The notes under the pieces were generated by a model. The model was not told the origin of the DNA. It ran no database searches and saw nothing but the letters and a program-made list of their open reading frames with translations. This document shows, piece after piece, positions 36,572 through 47,800 of a stretch of DNA of 64,000 bases. How positions within the stretch are numbered: the stretch's first letter is position 1; the number at the start of each line of letters is the position of its first letter. This DNA is from Gremmenia infestans (taxonomy: Eukaryota; Ascomycota; Leotiomycetes; Helotiales; Hamatocanthoscyphaceae), in the NCBI GenBank assembly GCA_032629725.1, contig JAFEVB010000026.1:930001-994000 (forward strand). The letters are read 5' to 3'. A program made the position numbers and the translations under genes.

Positions 36572-38359
36572 GGCCTCTGGTGTGGACCGCCAGTGTGGCC
36601 GACGAGCGCAGAAAAAGCCTCGGCTGGGGCCAGTAGGAGAATGGATAGTGGGATAGATTTGGTGGGGTGGGTGAGTGAGTAGGTAGAGAGATGTAACAAG
36701 CAGACAGAGAGAAAGGTTGTCTTGCTTATTACAGTCTTACGGTAGTACGGTAATATAGATAATAAGAGTGATATTTTGGTTGTCGTCGCAATACTCGTAT
36801 AGACAGAGAGACAGACAGACAGACAGATAGATAGATCGATAGATCGATCTCAAGGCATCAGTACTGTAGGTACCTCCCCTCCCCTTCCTCCCTACCCGTA
36901 CCTACCGAACGCCGCCCTGATGAGGCTCAGATCACACTCTTTCTCCAACGGGGAGGCCGAAGCGGCGCGGTATTGTATGTCACATTGCGATTAATTGCGG
37001 GAAGAGAGGTGGGCGGGGCAAGACGGGGACGGGACTATATATGGCAGAATACGACATTTCTATTGGCTGATATATGGATTATTACGACCAACCACGGGAT
37101 CGTCCGTAGTACTCCGTATACGGTACTCGGTATGGCTATGCTACTCGTATGACCTATGAGAGCCTCAACTCATCCTCACCGCTTCGCTTCCTGCCGTCTT
37201 GCCTTGCCTTCCAGGTTGCCAAGCATTGCCATCTTGGTCGCCTTGTACCACTGTACCGTAGGGATACCGTACAGTATACAGTACAGCACTCAATCTAGCA
37301 CAGCACAGCACAGCACAGCCCTGTTCTTCCTTGACCCTAAAACTAAACTTTTCTTGTCCGTCTTTTGGTACATCCGTATTTTCATATTCAGCGACAATCC
37401 TTCCATCTATCTAAGATCTCACTCTCGCCGTCATCCTCACTCCTTCCTACCCGCCAATCCATTGTTATAGAGGTAACAGAGCAGAATTGTTGCCAGCAAT
37501 CCCTTCCTTCACAAGTCACGAGAGAGCCCGCCACCACCTGCCATTGGGCGTCTACACACGTGATAATAGAGGGGTCAGACTGGACTATTGCGGGGTAAGA
37601 TACTAAATACCATACCATTATTATGTTGCTCCTTTTTCATAAGCATGGGGGTGGGATTGCGGCAATGTCTTGACTCGCTCGTTTGCTCTTGTCGTCTCTT
37701 ATGCCCCCCTCACCTTGCTCCCGCCTCTCTCAATACCCTCAATTCTCATGGCTACTCTCGTGTATACCGCGGTTGGCACTATGCTAACAATAATCTTTGT
37801 AGATACCAAAGTATACGTACCTTCAGCCTCTCGAGCACGTGCCTGGCCCATTTGCTCTCCAAGTCTCTTGGCAACTCACTTCTCCACTGCGCCACAGTGC
37901 CAAGATACTTCTCCAACTTGGCTTCCTGATGATAAAGGTAGTCGCGCCCTATTGATGATACATTGATACCCCTCTATTATGTTGTCTAAATAAGCTGCTT
38001 ATAGATGGGCCCTGTCTACGGAGAAGCGCTTTAGGCCAAAGCGCGCCTAATCACATTTCAACCTCTGGAACTACCACGTGAAGTGCTTCAGGCAGAGGTA
38101 GCGCCAAAAGTCTTTCAAGAATCACCCCATTGCCTTGTCGGTTGACTAGCTAGGCTCTATTCAATATTCTCGAACCGCATTCAAGGCTTGCAAGAACCAG
38201 TCATACTTTCTTGTTACCGACAATCACCATCTGTCAGCATTCATACGTTTTTACGGCAGGTTGAAATACTTTGCATTTACCACCACCACCGAATTCTAGG
38301 TCTTGTTCTGACGCCCTTCACGGTATCGAAACAAGCATTTGCACCTAAAACCTATCAAC
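36572..38359. promoter_or_regulatory. Long divergent intergenic region with microsatellites
   Basis: This 1.8-kb region lies between two divergent membrane-protein genes. It contains an AGAC/AGAT/CGAT microsatellite (about 36801-36850), a run of short cacagcacag repeats near 37300-37320 and many CT-rich tracts. No credible coding sequence was found; frames at 37156-37966 overlap in several phases and show no domain. Confidence 0.5.
36801..36850. repeat. GACA/GATA/GATC microsatellite
   Basis: About 50 nt of agac repeats passing into agat and then cgat repeats. Confidence 0.85.
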
Positions 38360-40688
38360 ATGTCATCAGATCTTGATTCAATCAACCTTGACACTGGTCA
38401 GATCAAAACCTGGCGATCCATCATCACCCTTGTCGTTTTCATCTTCACCAGTAAGTGCAGGCTTCTCGGCTGGTATTGTATTAGTAATTGACTCCTTCCC
38501 TGTTCTACAGATATCATTGTGCTTTTTCCATTTCATATCCCAATCTACATCCCCAGACCACTTTCCAACGCCGTCTTGGATACCCTAAGTGCTTTGCGGG
38601 TAATATCGCCAAGATCACAACCCTTGAAGCAAGACTTCAATGATGATAACAATGGCAAAGTCAAGCCGTTCGTACGGTTCAACTTTCCTATGAACTTTGT
38701 TACAACACCTCTGATTGCAGACCTCTTCCTGCTTGCTATCCTCGCTATTGGTCGAGATGAAGTACACGATGGTACGATTGGGGCAAACAACATATCGCCG
38801 ATCGACATCATGGTGTTCTTCCTCTCTCTAGCATATATTGCTATCTCAATCGACGCTTCTGGTCTTATCAGGTATCTGGCGTTCAAAGTGCTTCAGAAAG
38901 GAGGCAAGGTTGGGCACAGACTATTTTTCTATCTTTACGCCTTTTTCTTCGTCTTGGGCAGCTTCATTGGGAATGATCCCATCATTCTATCGGGCACCGC
39001 GTTCCTCGCCTACATGACCCGGGTATCGAGCAATATTATCCATCCCAGAGCCTGGATTCATACGCAGTTCGCTGTCGCCAATATCGCTTCAGCAATCCTT
39101 GTTTCTTCTAACCCGACCAACCTCGTGCTCGCTGGTGCTTTCAAGATCAAGTTCATCGTCTATACCGCGAATATGATTGTACCTGTTGTTGCCACGGGTA
39201 TTGTGCTATTCCCATTCCTACTATACATTGTCTTCGCCGACGAATCTCTCATACCCTTCTCGATCCAGATGCATGAGCTCTCGGAGGAAGCGAAAGCTAA
39301 GAAGCCTGTAAATCCCAACATTCCGCATGCCAGAGGAACCGCAGAAGAAGAGGAGGACAAGAATAATGAAGAAGGCAAGCTTCTCTCGCTTGAAGAGATC
39401 ATGAATCCCTTTCTAGACAAAGGAGGTGCAGCTTTTGGCGCGGTCATCATGACTGCGACCCTTGTGACCCTTCTGGCGCTCAACGCTGCTAGTCAGAGCA
39501 GTGGTGAACACCCCGTATTCTGGGTCACTTTGCCCGCCGCGTTCGTCATGTTCTGTTGGGATGTGGCATTTGGATGGTACAATCGTCACGAGACTCGCGA
39601 GATTGCTCGTAAAGGTCGACAGGAGATCGAAGACGCCCAAGCTGAGCGACTGGCCCGAGAAGAAGAGGAAGCAAACCAAGCGGCTCTTGAGGAGCATGTA
39701 TATGCTACAGCAGCATATGACCTGACCCTAACAACGTCACCGGAACCCCAGGGTGACGATCACAACACAACTACAAACGACGAAATCACTCCGGCCCCGA
39801 CCGAAAAAAGGAACGGCCTAACCCACATGTTGACCCCACCTCTCGATACCTCAGCCTCAATGCTCGACTTTCAAGAAAACGGCCGCCCTACAAGCGCTAT
39901 AGATGAGAAGAAGGACCTGTCCCGCATCGAACTAGGCACCACCTCTAGCAACGACGAAAAGCGTGCCTCATCCCGCACTTCACCATCACCTTCATCCTCC
40001 TTCCCACAGACTCCCAAACGCACAACCCTCGTCTCCTTTCTCGCCTATAGATACCACTGGTCCCAAGAAACCTTCCCCACGGTCACGGCCGTAATCGCCC
40101 ACTTACCATTCGCGCTCGTGCCCTTTGCATTCTCCATGTTCGTGCTCGTGCAAGGACTCGTCACGAAAGGCTGGGTTCCTGTGTTTGCGCACGGCTGGGA
40201 TTATTGGGTCCGCAAAACGGGGACGGTGGGCAGTATTGGTGGCATGGGTTTCCTGTCCGTCATTCTCTGCAACGTACGATATTTCCACACTTCCCACTTC
40301 CAATATCTATCAATCCAACTAACCACCGTACCATTAGTTCGCAGGCACAAACATCGGAACCACGATCCTGCTCTCCCGCGTCATCCAAGCCTGGCAAGCA
40401 ATCCACCACCGCAACGGCCTGCCCATCACCGACCGCACTTTCTGGGGCACCGTCTACGGCATGGCTCTCGGTGTAAACTACGGCGCCTTCTCTACCGCTT
40501 TCAGCGCGTCGCTCGCGGGTCTACTATGGAGGGATATCCTGGTTCGCAAGCATATCAGAGTCCGGCGACTGGATTTCGCCAGGGTGAATTTGCCGATTAT
40601 CGCTATTGCGATGGCGGTTGGGTGTGCGGTGCTTGTGGGCGAGATATATGTGATTAGGGGAGAGAAACCTTATAAGATTAATGATTAA
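38360..40688 (+). CDS. ArsB/CitM-type (ion transporter superfamily) permease
   Basis: A predicted anion or arsenite transporter. Exons 38360-38450, 38511-40273 and 40338-40688 (introns 60 and 64 nt) encode 734 residues with roughly 10-12 membrane helices. Superfamily features are GSFIGNDPIILSGTAFLAY and an ANIASAILVSSNPTNLVL hairpin in the first half. In the second half is the matching CN/FAGTNIGTTILLSRV motif, which is split by the last intron. These two repeated Asn-Pro/Gly-Thr-Asn re-entrant loops are the substrate-binding hallmarks. A large charged cytoplasmic loop (about residues 270-310 and 375-515, with KR- and Ser-rich stretches) separates the halves. The ArsB, NhaD and citrate-permease groups are hard to separate by eye, so the substrate remains open. 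Confidence 0.86.
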
Positions 40689-41768
40689 TTAATTTTCATG
40701 GATGGGGATAAGAAATGATAAGAGTCGAGTAATCTAGAGTGGGCCGGGAATGTCGAGCAAGGACTTGTGAGGTAGGGAAGACAGAGAAGACACTTCGACC
40801 TTTAGAAAGTATATGGAGAGGACTTATAGATACGAGCGAATATAACGCTGTTCGTAGTGTACTAAACGCACGCGAATCACAATTATCTCTTACCTTCCCT
40901 AAGACAGGCAGACCATTTGAAACCAAACTTCCCAACCATCTAGCTAGATACGTTTACCTAATATAAAACACATCTCCCCGATCTCTTGAAACCCTATAGA
41001 TTTACCAATTATAGTACCCAAGACACACGAATTCGAATCTTATATAGTGCAATTTTACATCGATGAATAAAGAAGCTTCTGTGATACTATATGGAGATAA
41101 CGTTTTCATCATTGATTGTAAGATACTATTCGTGATACTGTCAGGAGTCTAGTGCGTCGTGGGAGAATCGGGTTGGATGAACTGGGATATATAGTTCATC
41201 GCAGGTTAGCGCGCCCGCTGTTAGGGGGGGTTGTTCGTTCATTTATTCATTCATTCGTTCGTTCGTATGTTTGAAAAGTTGCGCAGTTATTAGAATGTAG
41301 AGTATTCAATTGCACGGTTGTCGGGTTGGTACGGAGTAAGGCTTTTATCGATATGTTCTAGTATCTAGTATCTACCAAGCAGTTGCCAGTTGTTGGCGGT
41401 GGAACACGAGCTAGCTTAAGGGTAGGTTGTTTGTGAATGCTACGCTGGAAGATAGATAGGGAGAGGTTTGTTTTATAGAGAGTGCGTATTGCGAGGCTGG
41501 TTTTGGTGGACTTGGAGGGATTGAAAATTCACTCTTAATAGAAATATTATCTAAATAACCTGCTCTTCTGATTAGAACGTTGAAATGCTATCCCCTTAAT
41601 ATTAATCGAGTGGCTTATAAAGCACCAGCCAAGCGATATTTAGAGGTTATCAAAATCCGAATAACTGAAGATGTATGCGAGTGCAAGTGCGATATTGACA
41701 TTCCATCTGTAACTAAACTCGAACAAACTATCCATCTACCTTCCCATACGCTATACGTCCACACAACC
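40689..41768. other. Intergenic region with TTCG/TTCA microsatellite
   Basis: About 1.1 kb without a supported gene. A ttcg/ttca/ttta tetranucleotide run lies at about 41231-41268. It contains the 3' ends of two convergent genes. Confidence 0.55.
41231..41268. repeat. TTCG/TTCA tetranucleotide microsatellite
   Basis: Imperfect tandem tetranucleotides (ttcg, ttca, ttta) over about 38 nt. Confidence 0.8.
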
Positions 41769-42215
41769 CTACTGACGCCCAGAACTCGTCCCATCATCCG
41801 GTCCCGGCAACCTCTCCTCATCACCCGGCTCTCTATACCCACCGCTCGGCTTGACATGTCGAGTACGAGAACCAATTATATTGGACTGATCAATCGCATC
41901 CTTATCATCTCTCGCTACATGAATCAAAATCAGAACCTGTTCCAAAACAATAAACGTCCCACAAACGATAATCAAATTTCCGAAGAAAAAGAAAAGGGGG
42001 AAAATTATCCTGAGTAACGTACCAAGCTGCTCATCGCTATCAGCCGTATCGGCATTAATGCGATCCTCAACATCAGCCCCATCGGACTGCACGGGGATAG
42101 GACCCTGTTTCTGCCCGGTGCGCGAGACGTAGTCGTTGTCTTGCGCGTCGCCGGCTGGGACGCCTTGTGCGACAGGGTCGTTTTGAGACTCGTATTGGTC
42201 GTCTGCGGAAGACAT
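41769..42215 (-). CDS. Small hydrophilic fungal protein, function unknown
   Basis: Exons 42023-42215 and 41769-41914 encode 112 residues: an acidic, disordered protein with SRTGQKQGPIPVQSD, a VEDRINADTADSDEQL block, RDDKDAIDQSNII and PGDEERLPGPDDGTSS. I have a general impression that short acidic proteins with a DSD.QL..DDKDAID pattern are widespread in filamentous fungi, but I cannot name a function. The start chosen at 42215 gives MSSADDQYES; a further upstream in-frame ATG at 42332 leads through a hydrophobic leader and looks like 5' UTR. The 108-nt intron has no stop and is a multiple of three, so an unspliced message would encode a longer, hydrophobic isoform (see findings). Confidence 0.7.
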   Translation of the reverse strand: MSSADDQYESQNDPVAQGVPAGDAQDNDYVSRTGQKQGPIPVQSDGADVEDRINADTADSDEQLGTLLRIIFPLFFFFGNLIIVCGTFIVLEQVLILIHVARDDKDAIDQSNIIGSRTRHVKPSGGYREPGDEERLPGPDDGTSSGRQ

Positions 42216-44827
42216 GTTTGGTTTATATATGTGTATAATGTGAACGGAGTTGTAAATGGTATATAGGTACTTAGAGTAGCTGATGAAGGATTTAGTTCTG
42301 CTTTTTAGAAGAAGGGAAAGGGGAGGGATCATGATACTTATAGATAAATATGTAGGTATGGTCTTTGCTCAAGCCTAGGATCTGCAATATGCGTGCATCA
42401 ATGATTTTTGTGGTGAGAATGCTGAGGTCATGAAGTTGGTATTTGCGGATGATTTCCTCCGTATAGCTCATCGGGGCGGGTGAGGCTGATATCCATGACG
42501 GGTAGACAGATCGATCTACTATAGCAGCCGAGCAGAGTCTAAGTAGTAATCGGGGACTAGCGGCGGTCTAGTCTAAGGAACGACTTCATATTTGTATACT
42601 AAACCTATCTATCTTATGAAAAAATGTCCGTTTGCGCCGCTTGAAATGGTAGTTGATTGTATTAACACCTCGGTAGTAGCGATCCGTTTTTCTAGATCCT
42701 TGACGAATAGCTTTATAGATGATGTAGCAGTGACATGATTTGAAATAAAAATAAGTAATGAATACAATGAAGAGTCTTTGATAATAGAGTTCTCAAGAGC
42801 GGGAAGTAAATAATTACCATAAAGGTCGTGCTATAATCATCAATGCTTAAGTGTTGACGTAATATATATTCCGGTGCGTTTTTGAAGTCACTATATCCAT
42901 AATCACAATCTATTAGTACTAATATATCAACTACTCCTATCCTACAAATTTTTCTCCACTCTGAATTTCGCGGCGAGCTTTAGGAAATTGCAAATATTAG
43001 AAGCTGAGTCCTGCGCTACTATATATAACAACACCCTCCGCCCCGGGCCCCTTTTATTTTAGCGAGATTCAAGTAAGAAGGCCGCTGAACTTAATGGCCA
43101 ATAAGTATCAAATGTACCTCAAGGCACAAAACGTTCTCTATAAACTTTACATGTAAGCTTTGCTTTCTGGACATTGTAGCTACGGGATTGCCGCATAGAT
43201 ACGTAATCAAATGTCTGCATTATTTAAGCTTAAGGTCATCCTTGGTATCTTGTATCCACCGTTCTTGATTCTTACGCCACGCCCTGCCCTAGAGCATTTT
43301 AGCATCCATCAAACTCTACCAAGTAAACAGGGTACCTCCTCTCTTACTACCACCATCATACTACCGGCTTTGATAGCCACGCCCAAAAAAGGAAACCTAG
43401 ACAGGCGAGCTAAAATACTTCACTAGAGCATTTACTACATAGCTTTATAATGCGGCATTACGAAACGAGTGGTACAATCCTCCGTAATACTATAATAAAC
43501 GAGCAGCGAGTTTTACTATAGATAATATCCGAGAACGAGTACTTGATATCAAGGTCTAGCGTATAGATACGATCTTGGCGAGGAATTTGATTTGCACTTC
43601 CTTCTTATACATGGGTATACATACTAATAATTGTGCCGCCAGGTTGACTCCATGCTTCGCCCTATTCCTCCCGCGAGAATTCGTATCGGTGGAACCCAGC
43701 TACCATCAGAAAACTTCATCATAGACGGACTCTCAAGCGCACCTAACCTCCACACCATCGAATTTAGAAGCCGCAACGCCGGAGTCACAGAGCGCATTGC
43801 ACTTGCCAAGGCTCTCAATCGACAAGGGTTTCCCCTCTGCTGTGCGATATAAGTGTTCCAGGGGAAACGGGAAGATATAAGACAAGGCGGGTAGAAATAC
43901 CCAGGAGCATATCTATCAGAATCCAGGTAAGCAGAAGCTGCGAGGGCTGCAAAGAACCACGGAAAGAGTATTCATATGACGGTCCAACCTGGCGATTTGA
44001 CATACAAGGTCGATGGCGCATAGAGGCGATCGGGCTTAGATGCACAAAGCAGGAGATAGGGCCCGTATTGATTTCTTTCTGGCCCCTCGAGCATGTTCAT
44101 CGAATACTTTCAGTAGCGCTGGTCAATGTTTTGAAAATATCTATCCGGTAAGGATAACATGCAATGGAAACCTAATCCAGGTGATTTGCTGCCCTTAAAG
44201 CATACATGAAGATTTCCATTGCATGTTATCCTTAATTAGATTAGCATCGTATTTCTAGATATATGACTACTAGGTAGGATAGAGCGTTGTAAATTTCTAA
44301 TTTACTAAACCCCTTTTCTTTGAGCTTACCTTCATCCCCACCTCTGTCCTACAGCTGCGGTACCAATCAAGTGACATTGCGTACTTGCCTCGCGTGCTAT
44401 ACCTGCCCATAATAGTTTTCTTTTTCTTCGTATTTACTATTAGGCCCCCTTTTGAATATTTTCAGCTAGATATCTAGACGGTCCTTTAAACGAGGTGCTA
44501 GCAGAAAAAATGTGTCAATATCACGTGTGGATCACGGGATCTAACCCACTGGATTCACATATGAAGAGTCATGGACTCTATCTATGAAGGGGTGAATTCC
44601 AAACTTTAAATAAATTGACTTCTATCACTCTCGCTCTCTCTCTATCTTTCTCTTACCAGACAAACTAAAAGTATAGAGTTTTCCCACATTTTTTCTTCAC
44701 AGTTTCATAATTCGAAAAAGACAAAGTTGAATTGATAAAGTACTTTGCAATACCATTAATCATTAATTGCTATAAAGATTTGTCTAATTCTACCGTGATT
44801 CTAAGTCTATAACATTCCCAAATGACA
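42216..44827. other. 2.6-kb non-coding region
   Basis: Largely AT-rich, with no supported gene. The frames at 43211-43426 and 43631-43852 are isolated and show no family. It holds the inverted-repeat element at 44149-44234 and a CT-rich run (about 44625-44655). The right end contains the 3' UTR of the glucan synthase gene. Confidence 0.55.
44149..44234. mobile_element. 86-bp MITE-like element with 22-bp perfect inverted repeats
   Basis: The left arm 44149-44170 (taaggataacatgcaatgga + aa) is perfectly complementary to the right arm 44213-44234, with a 42-nt spacer. Each arm ends in a TA dinucleotide on the outside, as expected for a Tc1/mariner-type target-site duplication, but those bases are also part of the palindrome. 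No coding capacity. It could alternatively be a small-RNA hairpin. No second copy was noticed in this window. Confidence 0.6.
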
Positions 44828-47800
44828 TTACGGTTTAGTCAACTGCTCCTTCCTGAAAAACCTAAAGAAACCGACAGAAACGCAAAGCTGTAATAACAAA
44901 CCCACCCAGAACCAAGCCTTTGTAACACCAGGATACACGCCCACGGAAAAATCTGGGAACTGGTCCCCCGGACCCAACTTGTCCGGCGCCGTCGCTCTCG
45001 CTACCATCGTCGCCACAGATCCTATCACCTGGGCCGATATCAAAGTGTACGCAATATGCACACGTGTCAGGGTTTGAAGGAGGATCATTCCGAAGCCGAC
45101 ACCCTGAATAGCATCCAAGACGCCTAGCCAGAGCCAGAGTGACCGAGAGACGAGTGCGGAGCCAGTGTAAGAACCAACCCACGGAAGCCAGGCTCCAATA
45201 TTAGAGCAGGACCAAAGGATCTGCGCCCATCTCGGCGCACCGAGTCCAACGGCAAAAAGGGGGAGGATCCACGAGTGTGCTTTGGAGAGTTTTGCAAAGC
45301 CATAAAGGATGGCCGTCCATACGAATATGAAAAAGAAAATGACCAAAAGAACGATCTGCCAGGTTTTGACGTGATCGGAGGACCAGAGGAAAGCCCAGTT
45401 GCGTCCGGTCAAGGTGCTGAGGAAGTAGTTTTGGATGATCACAACGACGAAAAACCACAGGACAATCTTCCGGCGAAGAAGTGAGACGTAAAAGAAAGGG
45501 ACTTGGCCAGGCGTTTGGCGATAGTAGTTTGGGAGGCCACGGTACATGACGAAGGCGACGACCCAGAAGAATAGAGCAACAGGAACTCCAATCGCAGTTA
45601 GAATTTTGTCGTTCGTATTGATACTGTTTGGGACGATGCTGTTTGAAATCGACTTCGTAAGGTAAGATCCCCAAGCCCACAGTACACAAACATAAATCTG
45701 TTGCGTTCCTTGGATAATGCACGCCCTGAAAACCCAGCTTTTGACCGTGCTGCCACCCTCGTCTCCAAAGTTCAGAGCAAAGAAGATGGAGCCAGAGGAG
45801 GAGGCTACAGCATACATCCCGGTTGCTGCATTCTGCATCCATCCTCGTTGTGCAGCATCGTTGGCGTATGGTGCGAGCCCGAGTAAGAAGAAGGCGAAGC
45901 CGTAAAAGAGAAATGGCACCGAAAGGACGTAGATAGACTTCATCGTTCGGTATAAAATCCACCAAACGACAGATGTCGCAAGATATATGCTAGCGGTGAT
46001 ATAGAGTTTCTCTGGAGTCTGGCCAATGGTCCCAGAAATGAGAGTAATCTGGTATGAACTTGTGGCAATGATTTGTCCGAGGGCCATGAACAATGCATAG
46101 ACAGGCCAATCGAAGATTTTCAGTTGCATCACCAGCCTGAGCCCGGTGGGAGGCTTATAATCCTGACCCAATTGCCAACGATCTAGGTCTACATCGTTAC
46201 TGGCAACGACATGATCGATTGAAAGATCCATATTCCGAGATCGGTCTGGTTGGGACGATCCAGCCTCAGATGGTGCGACGCTGTCATCTCCAATGATAGA
46301 ACTGGCGGATGAAGAGACTCCTTTCTCCGACACATTGAATCGCCCTAACTTCGCCGCCTTGTATTGTCCATACCATGCTTTCTCTGACTTGATCAGGTAA
46401 TGCTCAATACATAGAGAGCTGGTAGATGTGTCGCCATTCAACTTTTGCAAGTTCTTTTCGAAAAGATTATAGTACTCGCCTCGACTGTCCGTAAAGTCTT
46501 GGTCGACCTTTTCCAGTTCGTAGTTTCGATCGCTAGTTGCAAATGTACTCAAGCTTACCGCACTAGACGCAGGTCTCGACTTTAAGTAAGGTTGCAACTC
46601 TGACCATCGATCGACGCGATGCTTGACGGGCTTTGAATTAACAGGCACTTCGATCTCGGGTGCTTCTAAGGATTCCGTCCGCTTAGGAATGATAAGTGTA
46701 GCAGGCCGGTTTCTTCCTGCCATGAGGTCTCCTACTTTGAGAGTCGTATCGTGATCAGGTGCTTGCGGAGGGAGGGAGGAAATGGTGTCAACTTCTTCGA
46801 GTCTGTTGTCTTCATCGTCAACCTGGGTGGTGGTGACTACCGAATCGGTGTTTCTGTCAAATTTCTCGTGATAGAGAGATCGAGCTGGGGTAGAAGTCCC
46901 CGACCTCGGAAAGAAACTGTTCCGCATGGCTGACCTGGGACGTTTAGCCTGCCCAAATGGATTTTCTTTGCGGTGTATATCAATAGCGGTCTGTTGAAGC
47001 ACTCGAAGGGACCGGATCCATTCCACAACAGGGAACTATATCAATGTTAGACCAAATCGTGAGTTTTGTTTTGCTGTCTTACTCTTTGCTTAGCACTTGT
47101 AGCTCTCATCTCCCTTCTCGTTTGTGTGTTGGATGATAATGCGCTCTTGATAGCTTTTCGGAACTGGCCCAACAGGTGGCCCGTCATCGGCGATTCAACC
47201 GTAAACCTTTCACAATTAGCTATACCGCGATGAAACCCTGAGGTGTAGAAACATACCACCAACCAGGCATTTGTCCTAGTCCGCCAACCCTTGCGCCGAT
47301 TCCCAAAGCACCTTTACGGCCGAATTCGACCGCGACTAGTCCAAATGGTTCATCTCGAGAGGGAATTAAAGCAAACTCTGCTCCACTGAAAATGAAGGGC
47401 GGTAATGCCGTGAATTCTGGCTTCGAGAAAACACGTCCAGGGTACTTCTTCATCATAACATCAAGTTTCAAGGCGGCGAACTTGCCATAAAGGTCAATGA
47501 CTGGGCCTACACAGATTCTATGAAAATTTAGCATACTCAGAAGAATTGGCAATATCAGCAACTTACAGTTGAACATGAGGGTGTTCTTCAAGGATGCTTG
47601 GCATGACATCCGCAATGAGATCGATGCCTTTCTGCATACTCCCTAAGACAGAGTTAGGTCGCAATATACTTCATGTGGGCACGGGGAATACACACATCGG
47701 CCAACAAAAACCATCACCTCAGCCTCTGGGTCCAAATCTAAGCCAGCCCATTCCTGAGCCTGCCGCTTAAGGACCGGTCTCTCGTCTTCGAAACCTTCAT

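Noticed and set aside
43631..43852. 73-codon frame reading RIRIGGTQLPSENFI...
   Set aside because: Briefly suggestive of a conserved protein, but no flanking exon continues it and no family could be named.
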